In this document: in pieces, positions 18,984 to 27,501 of the stretch
Numbering within the stretch: position 1 is the stretch's first letter
How the letters are laid out: every line of letters starts with the position of its first letter
DNA from: Paraferrimonas sedimenticola
Lineage (GTDB): Bacteria > Pseudomonadota > Gammaproteobacteria > Enterobacterales > Shewanellaceae
Assembly: GCF_002282855.1 (NCBI RefSeq)
Contig: NZ_NRIR01000003.1
Location: 248,001 to 312,000, forward strand
Reading direction: 5' to 3'
DNA length: 64,000 nt
Notes under the pieces: model-generated
What the model was told of the DNA's origin: nothing
Databases searched by the model: none
Seen by the model: the letters and a program-made list of their open reading frames with translations, nothing else
Translations under genes and position numbers: made by a program

Positions 18984-20324
18984 CTAGCCGATGCCTTGAG
19001 CAATCAATGCGGCCGCAACTCGTTTAAAAGCGGCCACATTAGCGCCTTGGCGATAGTTAACCCAGCCATTCTCCTGAGTCTGCTGATGCTTAACACACTG
19101 GTTGTGGATGTCCTTCATAATGGCTTGTAAGCGCTCGTCCAATTCTTCAAAGGGCAGGGACGCAAAGTTGGCGTTTTGTGACATTTCTAATCCCGATACC
19201 GCAACACCACCGGCATTGGACGCTTTACCCGGTGCGTTAGCGACTCGTGACTCATTGAGCACAGCGATGGCCTTTTCGGTGCAAGGCATGTTGGCACCTT
19301 CTGCAAGCCAGGAGCAGCCGTTGTCCACAAGGTTTTGCGCGTCTGATTCGTCCAGCTCATTTTGACTGGCGCAGGGCAGTGCAATATCGCAGTCAAATTG
19401 CCAAGGTTTTTTGTCAGAATGCCAATCCGCTTGTGTGTCCTTAGCAATCTTCTCTAGGTCAGGGCGCTGTTTGGATTTAAGTATCTGTTTTATCGCATCG
19501 GCCTTGATGCCATTGGAATCATGCAGAGTGCCGTCGCTATTGGAGAGCGTCACTACGGAAGCGCCGCACTCGATGGCCTTGAGCGCCGCGTGCAGCGCGA
19601 CATTGCCCGCACCTGAGATGGCGATACGCTTGTTATCGATGCAGGTGTCACTGGCCGATAGCATTTCGCGCAGGAAATAGATTAGACCGTATCCCGTAGC
19701 CTCAAGTCTGACTTGGCTGCCGCCAAATTCGATGTCCTTGCCGGTTAAGCTGCCGGCGAACACATTGGCGAGTCTGCGATACTGGCCAAATAGATAACCT
19801 ATCTCTCGGCTGCCGACATTGATATCGCCGGCGGGAACGTCGGTGTGCTGGCCGATGTGACGATATAGCTCGTTCATGAAGGCCTGGCAAAAGCGCATGA
19901 TCTCTCGGTCAGAACGACCTCTGGGATTGAAGTCAGAGCCACCTTTACCACCGCCTAGGTGCAGTCCGGTTAGAGCGTTTTTAAAGGTTTGCTCAAAAGC
20001 TAGAAACTTTAAGATGGATTGATTGACGCTGGGGTGAAAGCGAATGCCACCCTTGTAAGGGCCTAAAGCGCCGCAAAACTGGACTCGATAGCCCCGGTTG
20101 ACTTGTATCTTGCCGTCATCGTCTTCCCAACAAACGCGAAACTCTATGCAACGGTCTGCCTCTGTCAGGCACTGCAACACTGACGCGTCTTGGTAAGCGG
20201 GTTCGTCTTCTAACAATGGTGTGATATCGGCATAGAGCTCGCGCACCGCTTGAGTGAATTCGGGCTGATTGGGATTGCGCTCGTTCAACCATTGCTCTAG
20301 CGCATCCAGTTGTCGCTGTTTCAT
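18984..20324 (-). CDS. gdhA: GdhA, NADP-type glutamate dehydrogenase
   Basis: 446 residues, the length of E. coli GdhA (447). It makes glutamate from 2-oxoglutarate and ammonia. The catalytic block GGGKGGSDFNPRGRSD and the Rossmann segment AISGAGNVALHAALKA are clear. The start has AAGGAAAAC before it. An 11-bp perfect inverted repeat (20338-20374) sits just upstream of the ribosome site. It is probably the first gene of a transcript that continues into the amidoligase gene. Confidence 0.96.
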   Translation of the reverse strand: MKQRQLDALEQWLNERNPNQPEFTQAVRELYADITPLLEDEPAYQDASVLQCLTEADRCIEFRVCWEDDDGKIQVNRGYRVQFCGALGPYKGGIRFHPSVNQSILKFLAFEQTFKNALTGLHLGGGKGGSDFNPRGRSDREIMRFCQAFMNELYRHIGQHTDVPAGDINVGSREIGYLFGQYRRLANVFAGSLTGKDIEFGGSQVRLEATGYGLIYFLREMLSASDTCIDNKRIAISGAGNVALHAALKAIECGASVVTLSNSDGTLHDSNGIKADAIKQILKSKQRPDLEKIAKDTQADWHSDKKPWQFDCDIALPCASQNELDESDAQNLVDNGCSWLAEGANMPCTEKAIAVLNESRVANAPGKASNAGGVAVSGLEMSQNANFASLPFEELDERLQAIMKDIHNQCVKHQQTQENGWVNYRQGANVAAFKRVAAALIAQGIG

Positions 20325-20337
20325 GTGTTTTCCTTGG

Positions 20338-20374
20338 TCGTTGTTAGCATAGTCGTTCGCTAAGCTAACAACGA
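20338..20374 (-). promoter_or_regulatory. 11-bp inverted repeat in gdhA leader
   Basis: TCGTTGTTAGC (20338-20348) and GCTAACAACGA (20364-20374) are exact reverse complements with a 15-base gap. The repeat lies about 14 bp before the gdhA ATG, immediately upstream of its ribosome site. It could be an operator or an mRNA hairpin. No U-run follows, so it is not a normal terminator. Confidence 0.55.
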
Positions 20375-20495
20375 AAGGAAAGCCAGAATAGTTTAGTGGT
20401 CAGTCGCTAATAGCTGCTTAATTACCGCTAATTTGGCACGCGACCACTACAAAATAGTGTTTGTAATGTCAGTGACTTGGCTGTGAAACTGGCGA

Positions 20496-21005
20496 TTAAA
20501 GCAGGCTAAAGTCAGCCCCTTTGATGGTGTAACTGGTCATGGCCATCTCGCCGTCGATTTGCTCGGTTTGTATCACACCGCGTATTTCGATAGGGCTTGA
20601 GTAGGCTTCCCAAGGCAAAATCTCGCCTTCGGCCAATTCGATGTAAATCAACTGGTTCGGTGGTGGTGGCGGTACGTGAATACAGGCGCCAGCAAAAGGG
20701 GCTAGCATCAAGGTGAAAATACCGCGCTCATCGGCATCCAAGGGTACCATGTAGCCGCGAATTGCGATTTGTTGACCGTTAAAGGTGTCCACCGTGGTCT
20801 TTAGCGTGTCGTTAACTCGTTGCGGCGCAACCACACCATCCTTGTGAATGTAGGGGTTCATGGTGGATTTGATCAGTGCCAGAGTATCTTCGCGGTGCTC
20901 TTCTGGTATCAGCTGATGCCAATGCAGTTTAACCGGCGCGGCGCTGGCTAGACTGCTCGAAATCACTAAGCAAAGCGTGACAAACAAACGGAACAAACTT
21001 TTCAT
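20496..21005 (-). CDS. DUF3299 family exported protein (paralogue 2)
   Basis: 169 residues with a signal peptide (ending SLASA) and one DUF3299 domain (IAIRGYMVPL, GACIHVPPPPPNQLIYI). It is a paralogue of 956-1468. In relatives this gene commonly ends an operon of DUF2796 protein, ABC ATPase and permease. Those three genes are present at 23959-26382, but an amidohydrolase and a LysR gene lie between. A terminator at 21087-21114 separates it from the amidohydrolase. It probably works with the ABC system in metal handling, which is inference from the family arrangement. Confidence 0.8.
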   Translation of the reverse strand: MKSLFRLFVTLCLVISSSLASAAPVKLHWHQLIPEEHREDTLALIKSTMNPYIHKDGVVAPQRVNDTLKTTVDTFNGQQIAIRGYMVPLDADERGIFTLMLAPFAGACIHVPPPPPNQLIYIELAEGEILPWEAYSSPIEIRGVIQTEQIDGEMAMTSYTIKGADFSLL

Positions 21006-21086
21006 AATACTCCTCGTTGTGAGTCAGTCCTTTGCTCGGCACTTTCTAAAACAAACTTTTGGCGCAAGAATCTCGCTAACAGAGAG

Positions 21087-21114
21087 AAAGGGCAAACCGG
21101 GTGGTTTGCCCTTT
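21087..21114 (-). terminator. Intrinsic terminator after the second amidohydrolase
   Basis: AAAGGGCAAACC (21087-21098) pairs perfectly with GGTTTGCCCTTT (21103-21114) around a 4-base loop, 12 bp past the amidohydrolase stop. Confidence 0.8.
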
Positions 21115-21125
21115 GACTTAAAAGG

Positions 21126-22862
21126 CTAGTCGGCTTTGTGAACCAGCTTGCCGTCCAAGTAGGTGCGTCGTACCTGAGTTTGGTGCAATTGGTACACGTC
21201 CTTCTCGGCTTGGGCGTGAATGTCGCGGTCAAGCACGATGATGTCAGCCAGTTTACCTTGCTCCAAAGTGCCGATTTTGTCGTCTTTGTGCATGATCTTG
21301 GCGCTACCCAAGGTGTAACCGTACAGAGCTTGCTCAAGAGTCATGGTTTGACCTGGCAGACGCTCGCTATCCGGCTCACCAGGGCTTTGACGAGTCATGG
21401 CAATCTCAATTCCGTCAAACGGCTTGTAGATAGGACTGGTTGGCGCATCCGGACCTGCACCGTATTCAACGCCTGAGTTGACAACCATACCGTGAGCGTT
21501 AAACGAGTTATCCAGAATGAACTGAGGAACGTTTTTCTTAACTACGGACTGGAAGTACTCATCGGCCGGATCACCCCAGTGGTATTGCAACTGTGCGTAA
21601 ATGCCCAGTGTCTTCATACGAGAGATGTGCGCAGTGGTGACGTGGTCTAAGTGAGTCATGATGTGGCGAGCATTCGGGTCGAGTTTGTCACCGGTTTCGT
21701 TGGCATGCTCAAAGGCATCCAACGACTTGCGAATGGCAGCATCACCTTCAACGTGTAGCATCAAACGGAAACCGCGCTCGGTGAGCTCGTTGAAAATCCA
21801 TCCCAAGTTCTCTTCGCCGTAGTTCATTTCGGCGGAGGTACCGTCGAGGTAGGCTTCTTCCATGTGAGCGTAGGCGCCAGGCGTACCGTCAATGGCAAAC
21901 TTAACTGTGTTCATGGTCAAGAATTCGTGAGAATCACTGCCCATGGCTTTGCGAACCGCTTCGCGGCGCTCAACTAACTCGTCAATCATGGCTTGGTCTT
22001 GAGCGCGATCGCCGTGACCACCCCAGAATACGCCGGTAATGTCATGACGTAGGTTTAGGGTACCTTTCTTCGCCATACGCACATAAACGTCGTCAGAACC
22101 TTCTTTGGAACCACCCGCGGCCTCTAAAGCAGAGGTAACACCGGCTTCGTTCATCATGCGCGCTGCAACCGCGATGGACTCTTCTTGCTTCTGATGTGAG
22201 TAGAGTTTGTGCTGCTCAACAAAGCCAGTGGCCAAGTGCGCTTTCTCTTGCAGGTGACCGGTTGGCTTGCCGTCTTCACCCAAAGGCATGTAGCCGCCTT
22301 TCGGCACTTGGAAGTTCTCGTCTATGCCTAGGATCTCCAGCGCCTTGGTGGAGTACCAACCATTGTGTTGCGTGTTGTCAGAAATCAGCGCAGGGCGGCC
22401 GTCGACTAGCTCATCGAGACGCTCTTTGGTTGGGTTAGGAAAGTGGCCTGCAGAAAAACCGCCACCGATAACCCACTCATCAGGACCTAATTTTGCCGCC
22501 CATTCGCGAATGGCGTTTTCGACGTCTTCCGGAGTTTTGTCGTTAAAGCCAAACAGGTTCAACATGGTGCCGTGGGTTTGACCAAACAAACGAGTATGAA
22601 GGTGAGTATCGACAAAACCCGCCATAATGGTGGCATCACCGTTATCGACAATCTCTGTGTTGCTGGTAGCCAGCTTTTTGCACGAATCGTCGGCAGCGAT
22701 ACAAACGATAGTGTTGCCTTCAACCGCCATCGATTGGGCGACAGGCATTTGTGCATTACCTGTGTGAATGTTCTTGCTCAAAAATACAGTGTCAGCTGCG
22801 CTGGCAGCGGAAGCGGCCAAAGTGGCGGCAAGGGCTAGGGCGATACTTGATGGCTTCATCAA
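21126..22862 (-). CDS. Exported amidohydrolase, family 3 (second copy)
   Basis: 578 residues with a signal peptide of about 23 residues (ending ASAASA). It has the amidohydrolase-3 TIM barrel, with the metal pair H87-L-H89 in AGFVDTHLH and a later His in ARHIMTHLDH. Overall build matches the 594-residue enzyme at 2630, but the two are clearly diverged. It is divergent from a LysR gene at 23037 across 174 bp. The substrate is unknown; secreted members probably act on amides or imides in the periplasm. This gene and its LysR sit between the permease and DUF3299 genes of a metal-type ABC operon. Confidence 0.88.
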   Translation of the reverse strand: MMKPSSIALALAATLAASAASAADTVFLSKNIHTGNAQMPVAQSMAVEGNTIVCIAADDSCKKLATSNTEIVDNGDATIMAGFVDTHLHTRLFGQTHGTMLNLFGFNDKTPEDVENAIREWAAKLGPDEWVIGGGFSAGHFPNPTKERLDELVDGRPALISDNTQHNGWYSTKALEILGIDENFQVPKGGYMPLGEDGKPTGHLQEKAHLATGFVEQHKLYSHQKQEESIAVAARMMNEAGVTSALEAAGGSKEGSDDVYVRMAKKGTLNLRHDITGVFWGGHGDRAQDQAMIDELVERREAVRKAMGSDSHEFLTMNTVKFAIDGTPGAYAHMEEAYLDGTSAEMNYGEENLGWIFNELTERGFRLMLHVEGDAAIRKSLDAFEHANETGDKLDPNARHIMTHLDHVTTAHISRMKTLGIYAQLQYHWGDPADEYFQSVVKKNVPQFILDNSFNAHGMVVNSGVEYGAGPDAPTSPIYKPFDGIEIAMTRQSPGEPDSERLPGQTMTLEQALYGYTLGSAKIMHKDDKIGTLEQGKLADIIVLDRDIHAQAEKDVYQLHQTQVRRTYLDGKLVHKAD

Positions 22863-23036
22863 ACTTCTCCGGTGATTTAAATTGGCAATAGGCCATTGGT
22901 TTAGCTTACCGTGATATTAACTTTTGTTTAGTGTTTCATTGATTTAGACTCTGACTTGACAAGCTGGTCAACAATGTGAGTCTAAATCTGGATTGGCTAT
23001 TAACTCTCTGAATCACTTGTAGTTAGGTAGGTGTAA

Positions 23037-23927
23037 ATGTTGCAAATGGATCAATTGGTCGCGTTTTTAGAAACCGTTGAAACCGGCTCTTTCAGTGCTG
23101 CAGCTAAGTCATTGAGCACCAACAAAACTCGTGTGAGCCAGTTGGTTGAAGAACTGGAGATTGAGCTCAATCTAAAGTTATTCGATCGCGCTCCTCATCA
23201 ACCAAAACTCACCGATGAAGGGGCTGAGGTGTTAAAGCGCGCCCGAATTATGATTCACCAGCACAACCGCTTGATTGGCTTGTCCAGTTCGCTCGCGGAC
23301 AGCGGCGTCACCGAATTGCGAATCGGCCTTGGGCGTTTAATGCCGATGAGTTATGTCGACGAGGCATTAGTTAAGCTGGCCAATCGCTTTCCGGATCTAC
23401 AAGTCAAAGTCGAGAGAGGCAGCCATGAGGTGCTTCGCCACAAGATTGAGCAAGGCGAGCTTGATGTTTTTGTGCAGATCATGGGAGGAGGCACCCTGGC
23501 AGAGTTTGTCGACCTGTACGAATGCCGGCCTTTGGCGTGGAAGTATGTATGTTCGCCTGACTCAGATTTGTTGACCCTGAACGAAATCGATATGGATGCC
23601 TTGTCGAGTTATCGCCAAATCGTGTGTGATGCGCTGTCAGAACTGCCTTTGACCGAGTTGCTGGGTACGGCGTCAACGCAAGTTTGGTCCGTGTCAGAGC
23701 AATTGGACGTCATTCAGATGGTAGAGCAGGACTTGGGGTTTGCGTTAGTGCCTGCCTCAATGGTGGATGAGCGAGTGGCTATCGGCGCACTGTCAGTATT
23801 TGAGCCGGTTTTTCGCCCGATAGCACAACCCATCTTGACGCCGGTTGAGTGTTTTCTTCGCCCGAGTGTCAAAGCCGATTCGGTGCAAAGCTATTTGTTG
23901 CAGCAACTCCTGCATATTCAGGGATAA
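23037..23927 (+). CDS. LysR-family regulator, divergent to second amidohydrolase
   Basis: 296 residues. The HTH is in residues 1-60 (MDQLVAFLETVETGSFSAAA, NKTRVSQLVEELE), followed by a LysR effector domain. The frame could begin at TTG 23040 or an ATG two codons later; the ATG at 23037-23039 is used here. It faces away from the amidohydrolase at 21126-22862, its likely target. It converges on the ABC permease gene with a shared hairpin between them. Confidence 0.9.
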   Translation: MLQMDQLVAFLETVETGSFSAAAKSLSTNKTRVSQLVEELEIELNLKLFDRAPHQPKLTDEGAEVLKRARIMIHQHNRLIGLSSSLADSGVTELRIGLGRLMPMSYVDEALVKLANRFPDLQVKVERGSHEVLRHKIEQGELDVFVQIMGGGTLAEFVDLYECRPLAWKYVCSPDSDLLTLNEIDMDALSSYRQIVCDALSELPLTELLGTASTQVWSVSEQLDVIQMVEQDLGFALVPASMVDERVAIGALSVFEPVFRPIAQPILTPVECFLRPSVKADSVQSYLLQQLLHIQG

Positions 23928-23930
23928 CAA

Positions 23931-23950
23931 GTGGCCGCTATTGCGGCCAC
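23931..23950. terminator. Bidirectional terminator hairpin
   Basis: GTGGCCGC (23931-23938) and GCGGCCAC (23943-23950) with a TATT loop lie between the convergent LysR and permease stops. Short T-rich tails occur on both sides. Confidence 0.7.
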
Positions 23951-23958
23951 AGATTTGT

Positions 23959-25182
23959 TTAGACGCGAATACTCATGCCGTCGCTAAGCGAGTTGCGATA
24001 AGCCTGCCATGCGGGAATCACTCCGGCAACAGTTCCGCAAACCAGCACAGCGGCCAGCATGTACAACTGAGTCAAAGACAGCATGCTCAGGCCGAGATTA
24101 AAGCCCACCAAATTGAGCAAGATTGGCTTAGCGATGAGTACCAGTGCGTAAAAGCTGGCAACGCCAAGTGCGCAGCCTAGCGCGGTTAGCAAGGTCGCTT
24201 CAAAAATTAGCAAGGCAAACACGTGCATTGGGCGAGCGCCTACCGAACGCAGGATCGCCATTTCACGGCGGCGTTCTTTGAGGCTAGCCAGCAGCGCGGC
24301 CAACATGCTCAGGAGTCCAGTGACAACCACGCAAGCTGTGATTGCCAGTAGCGCGGTTTCGATCATCGCTACCATTTGCCACATTTCAGCCAGAGCGATC
24401 CCCGGAAGAATCGCCAGCATGGGTTCGCTGGCATCGCTGTTGATTTGACGCTGCAGTCCAAACACGGCGACACGAGATTTGAGTCCCACTAAGTAAGCGG
24501 TAACACTGTCAGGGGTTAAATCTAGGCTGTGCGTTTCGTCTTGGTAGGGCAGGTGAATCAGCTCAATGGCATCAAGCCCCACCATCAAACTGCGGTCCAC
24601 CGGCGTGCCGGTCGGCGCTAAAATCCCCACCACTTCAAACGGGTGCTCATCGTGATCAGCAAAACTGATTTCTGACACACCATGGGACACCACAATGTTG
24701 TCGCCAATTTCATAGCCTAGCTTGCGCGCCACCTCGGCACCTAATACCACATCGAGCACATCTTCAAAGCCATGGCCTTGGGCAAAGTCGAGGTTGTTGC
24801 GACGACCATATTGATAATGTTCGAAAAAGTCATTGTTGGTGCCAACGACGCGATAGCCCTTGTGAGAGTCGCCTAGCGCTATGGGTATGGTCCAGTCGAC
24901 TTTGGGGTCATTGGCGACTTTTTGGTAGGACTCCCACGAGATATTGTCTGTGGCCTCACCGATGTGAAAAACAGAATACAACAACAACTGGGTTTGGCCG
25001 GTGCGCGCACCAACGATGAGATCCGTTCCCGAGATGGTAGAAGCAAAGCTTTGCTTGGTTTGGTGACGTAGGTGGTCGACACCGAGCAGTAAAGCCACAC
25101 TCAGGGATATGGTTAAGACAGTCAGGATCGCCGACGAACGACGAGCCGCCAAGCTGCGCCATGCGATATTAATCAAGCCCAT
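23959..25182 (-). CDS. ABC transporter permease, FtsX/MacB type
   Basis: 407 residues. One N-terminal membrane helix (IAWRSLAARRSSAILTVL) precedes a large periplasmic domain and three C-terminal helices (from about residue 275), the FtsX/LolC/MacB layout. The start overlaps the ATPase gene by 14 bp. Together with the ATPase and the DUF2796 protein it resembles the zinc-regulated zrg-type system described in Vibrio cholerae. FtsX-type permeases usually move substrates between membrane and periplasm instead of importing ions, so the transport direction is open. Confidence 0.85.
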   Translation of the reverse strand: MGLINIAWRSLAARRSSAILTVLTISLSVALLLGVDHLRHQTKQSFASTISGTDLIVGARTGQTQLLLYSVFHIGEATDNISWESYQKVANDPKVDWTIPIALGDSHKGYRVVGTNNDFFEHYQYGRRNNLDFAQGHGFEDVLDVVLGAEVARKLGYEIGDNIVVSHGVSEISFADHDEHPFEVVGILAPTGTPVDRSLMVGLDAIELIHLPYQDETHSLDLTPDSVTAYLVGLKSRVAVFGLQRQINSDASEPMLAILPGIALAEMWQMVAMIETALLAITACVVVTGLLSMLAALLASLKERRREMAILRSVGARPMHVFALLIFEATLLTALGCALGVASFYALVLIAKPILLNLVGFNLGLSMLSLTQLYMLAAVLVCGTVAGVIPAWQAYRNSLSDGMSIRV

Positions 25183-25873
25183 GCTGTACCGCCTTATTCA
25201 AGCTAGGAAGATGAATGTCTTTCTGAAAGTGCTCAAGCAGTTGCTCGTCGTGACTCACCATAATTAAGCTCGAACCTGCGTGCTCAATTTCGGTGAGTAG
25301 CAGTTCCATGAAGCGTTGGCGGTTGACCTTGTCGAGCGCTGAAGTTGGCTCATCGGCAATGATCAGTTCGGGAGAGCCAATGAGCGCTCTGGCGGCAGCC
25401 ACCCGTTGTTGCTGGCCAATGCTTAGCTCATTTACTGGGCTATCGATTAGCTCACCAGGCAGTTGCAGTTGGTTGAGTAAGCGTCTTGCTTCTTGAGCAA
25501 CCGTGCCGCTGCGCTTGATCGCCTTGGCAGTTCGTGTCTTGGAGAACTGGCAAGCGAGCGTCACGTTTTGCAGTACGCTCAGATAGGGCAGCAAATTAAA
25601 TTGCTGAAACACATAGCCAATGTGGTCAGCGCGAAACTGATCGCGCTTTGCACTTGATAGCTCGGCTAACGATTGTCCTAGCATTTCGAGTTTGCCGGAT
25701 TGCGGCGCAACAACGCCAACAATCAAACTCAGCAAGGTCGACTTTCCACAGCCGCTGGGGCCATAAAGAAATACGCGCTCGTTCGCTTGAACGTCGAGCG
25801 AATCAATCTGGAGCGCGTCATGCGTGGCATTGGGCCAGCGAAAACGAATATCAGAAAGAGACAGTAGCGACAT
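25169..25873 (-). CDS. ABC transporter ATPase (LolD/MacB type)
   Basis: 234 residues. Walker A is GPSGCGKST, the Q-loop YVFQQFNLLP, the signature LSIGQQQRVAAARAL and Walker B LIIADEPTSALD. It energises the FtsX-type permease encoded next. It begins 5 bp after the stop of the DUF2796 gene and overlaps the permease gene by 14 bp, so the three form one operon. Confidence 0.93.
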   Translation of the reverse strand: MSLLSLSDIRFRWPNATHDALQIDSLDVQANERVFLYGPSGCGKSTLLSLIVGVVAPQSGKLEMLGQSLAELSSAKRDQFRADHIGYVFQQFNLLPYLSVLQNVTLACQFSKTRTAKAIKRSGTVAQEARRLLNQLQLPGELIDSPVNELSIGQQQRVAAARALIGSPELIIADEPTSALDKVNRQRFMELLLTEIEHAGSSLIMVSHDEQLLEHFQKDIHLPSLNKAVQHGLD

Positions 25874-25878
25874 GGGCG

Positions 25879-26382
25879 TTACTCCGCTTGCAACGCAACA
25901 TTGGCAGAGTCTGAATTCAATTCCATTTGATGCTGCGAGTCTTGGTCGATGATTTGTACCTTAACTTTCGAAAGGGCATCAAAATGTTCAAATAATCGTA
26001 CCGAAACGTCGGTTAACTGCTCAGGGTTATCACAGGTGAACTGATACCTGACGGTGACATCCACATGCATATGACCATCCGCGTGCTTATGGTCAATGTC
26101 GTTCCAATCTGGTTGGACCCTAACGGGCTGACACTGAGCGTTCGCAGGAATTGCAAAGGTCTGGCTTGGGTCTTCGAGTAGACTCTTTGCCGTGGCGATG
26201 GCGGCGTGCGAATCTTGGTGGCCAGCGTGAACTAAGCTGTCTGCTGGAACCGAAAGGCTTATGTCGAGACGTTGTCCTTCCAGCGCCATATCCATGTGGG
26301 CGAGGTCGTGGTTGCCACAGGCGATCGCAGAATGGGTGAATAAGCCGGCGCTGAGCACCGCGAGGATCTTGAATAGCTGCAT
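25879..26382 (-). CDS. DUF2796 / ZrgA-like His-rich periplasmic protein
   Basis: 167 residues from the ATG at 26382, where a proper signal peptide begins (MQLFKILAVLSAGLFTHSAIA); upstream in-frame starts would bury it. The mature protein is rich in His (HDLAHMD, VHAGHQDSHAA, DIDHKHADGHMHVD) and fits DUF2796, the family of ZrgA, a zinc-binding periplasmic protein in Vibrio. It is the first gene of the ABC operon. A metal-responsive promoter would be expected, but I find only a partial Zur-like half-site upstream. Confidence 0.8.
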   Translation of the reverse strand: MQLFKILAVLSAGLFTHSAIACGNHDLAHMDMALEGQRLDISLSVPADSLVHAGHQDSHAAIATAKSLLEDPSQTFAIPANAQCQPVRVQPDWNDIDHKHADGHMHVDVTVRYQFTCDNPEQLTDVSVRLFEHFDALSKVKVQIIDQDSQHQMELNSDSANVALQAE

Positions 26383-26514
26383 GGTAGAGTTACTCTTGTC
26401 GACGGATTTAAGTGAGCCTAGCTTAACCATTATCGCGACATTTCGTGAGTCTAGCAGCGACTTGACAGAATTTTCTAAATATGCGGCTTTTGTGGGTGGA
26501 TTGGCTTTAATAGG

Positions 26515-26547
26515 AACAAAAGAGCCGCCTTTAATAGTGCGGCGGCT
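26515..26547 (-). terminator. Intrinsic terminator after the LeuCD–VOC operon
   Basis: AGCCGCC (26523-26529) pairs with GGCGGCT (26541-26547). The minus-strand transcript then runs into CTTTTGTT. Confidence 0.8.
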
Positions 26548-26577
26548 GGTTCGATAATTAGGCGTTTTTCGGTTGCT

Positions 26578-27486
26578 TTAGCTTGTGGTCGCTTTTTGGG
26601 CAATGAGTTCAAGCCATTCACCACTAGGTCCTTTGAGCATTATGCATCGTCGCGATTGATAGCTAATAGTTTCATCGAACTCAAAAACTGGGCAGTTAAT
26701 CCGTTTCGCTATTGCATCCAAGTCTTGTACTTCCAGTGTGATAATCGCAATACCACTAGGCAGCCCAGATTGACTTAGGTGATTCGCGCTAGCTTGCGGT
26801 AGTTGGTCGAACTCAAAGCAACTCAGTCCACCCATTTGCAGGGTAGCCAACGGATATTGGCTATCGATCGGGCGCTTCCAGGCACGATTGAGCACGGTGA
26901 CTTTCGTGTCAAATTTGAGCGGCTTGTCGGCCTGATGTAGGTCTTGGTAAAAATCGCTGGTCTGGTCGCGATCGGCACAGGCGAGCACAGGAATAAACAA
27001 ATCACCGGTTTTCGCATTAGTCTGAGGCAACTCAAACGGTGGAACTTCTCGGTCGATTTGAGTCATATAGCAAACTTCGCCAGCCGGGCCGATAAGTTGC
27101 ATGGCTTTGATGGCGTCGCTCATGGCCAAATAGGCCGGTTCACCAATCACTTCAAAGCCTGAATCGATAGCGCTTTGGCGTAGTGAATCCACGTCGCGAA
27201 CATTGATCTCTAATGACATCCAGCCCAAGCGTTTCAGCGGTTCAAATTCGACGGCAGAAGGGTCTTGGACTAATCTCAGCCAGTCGTTGCCGTTGGCGGC
27301 TGCCAGTATCAACATGGGCTGGCCAGCTATACTAGGCGCACCCCAGCATTCGGCTAACTCTGGTGACACCTGAGTTTCCTCGGTCACACTGAAATGCAGC
27401 CCGCCTGTGTAGGCTTTGGCAACTTCAGCGATATCTTTTGCGACCAAAGTGGCGCCGCGCACACCTGTCAGTTGACGTTGAGTCAT
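26578..27486 (-). CDS. Two-domain VOC (glyoxalase-fold) protein
   Basis: 302 residues made of two VOC modules (about 5-145 and 160-295). Each ends in the typical strand (MQLIGPAGEVCYM; IMLKGPSGEWLELI). The second holds a Glu in the usual metal position. VOC proteins include dioxygenases, epimerases and isomerases, so the reaction cannot be told. It follows the small dehydratase-subunit gene by 15 bp on the same strand, so it probably acts in the same pathway. The N-terminal domain is degenerate for metal ligands. Confidence 0.8.
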   Translation of the reverse strand: MTQRQLTGVRGATLVAKDIAEVAKAYTGGLHFSVTEETQVSPELAECWGAPSIAGQPMLILAAANGNDWLRLVQDPSAVEFEPLKRLGWMSLEINVRDVDSLRQSAIDSGFEVIGEPAYLAMSDAIKAMQLIGPAGEVCYMTQIDREVPPFELPQTNAKTGDLFIPVLACADRDQTSDFYQDLHQADKPLKFDTKVTVLNRAWKRPIDSQYPLATLQMGGLSCFEFDQLPQASANHLSQSGLPSGIAIITLEVQDLDAIAKRINCPVFEFDETISYQSRRCIMLKGPSGEWLELIAQKATTS

Positions 27487-27501
27487 AGATGCCTTCCTTG
27501 G

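Noticed and set aside
26383-26520. Zur box upstream of the DUF2796 gene
   Set aside because: Only a half-site resembling GAAATGT is present, and the second half does not match. Not enough to call.
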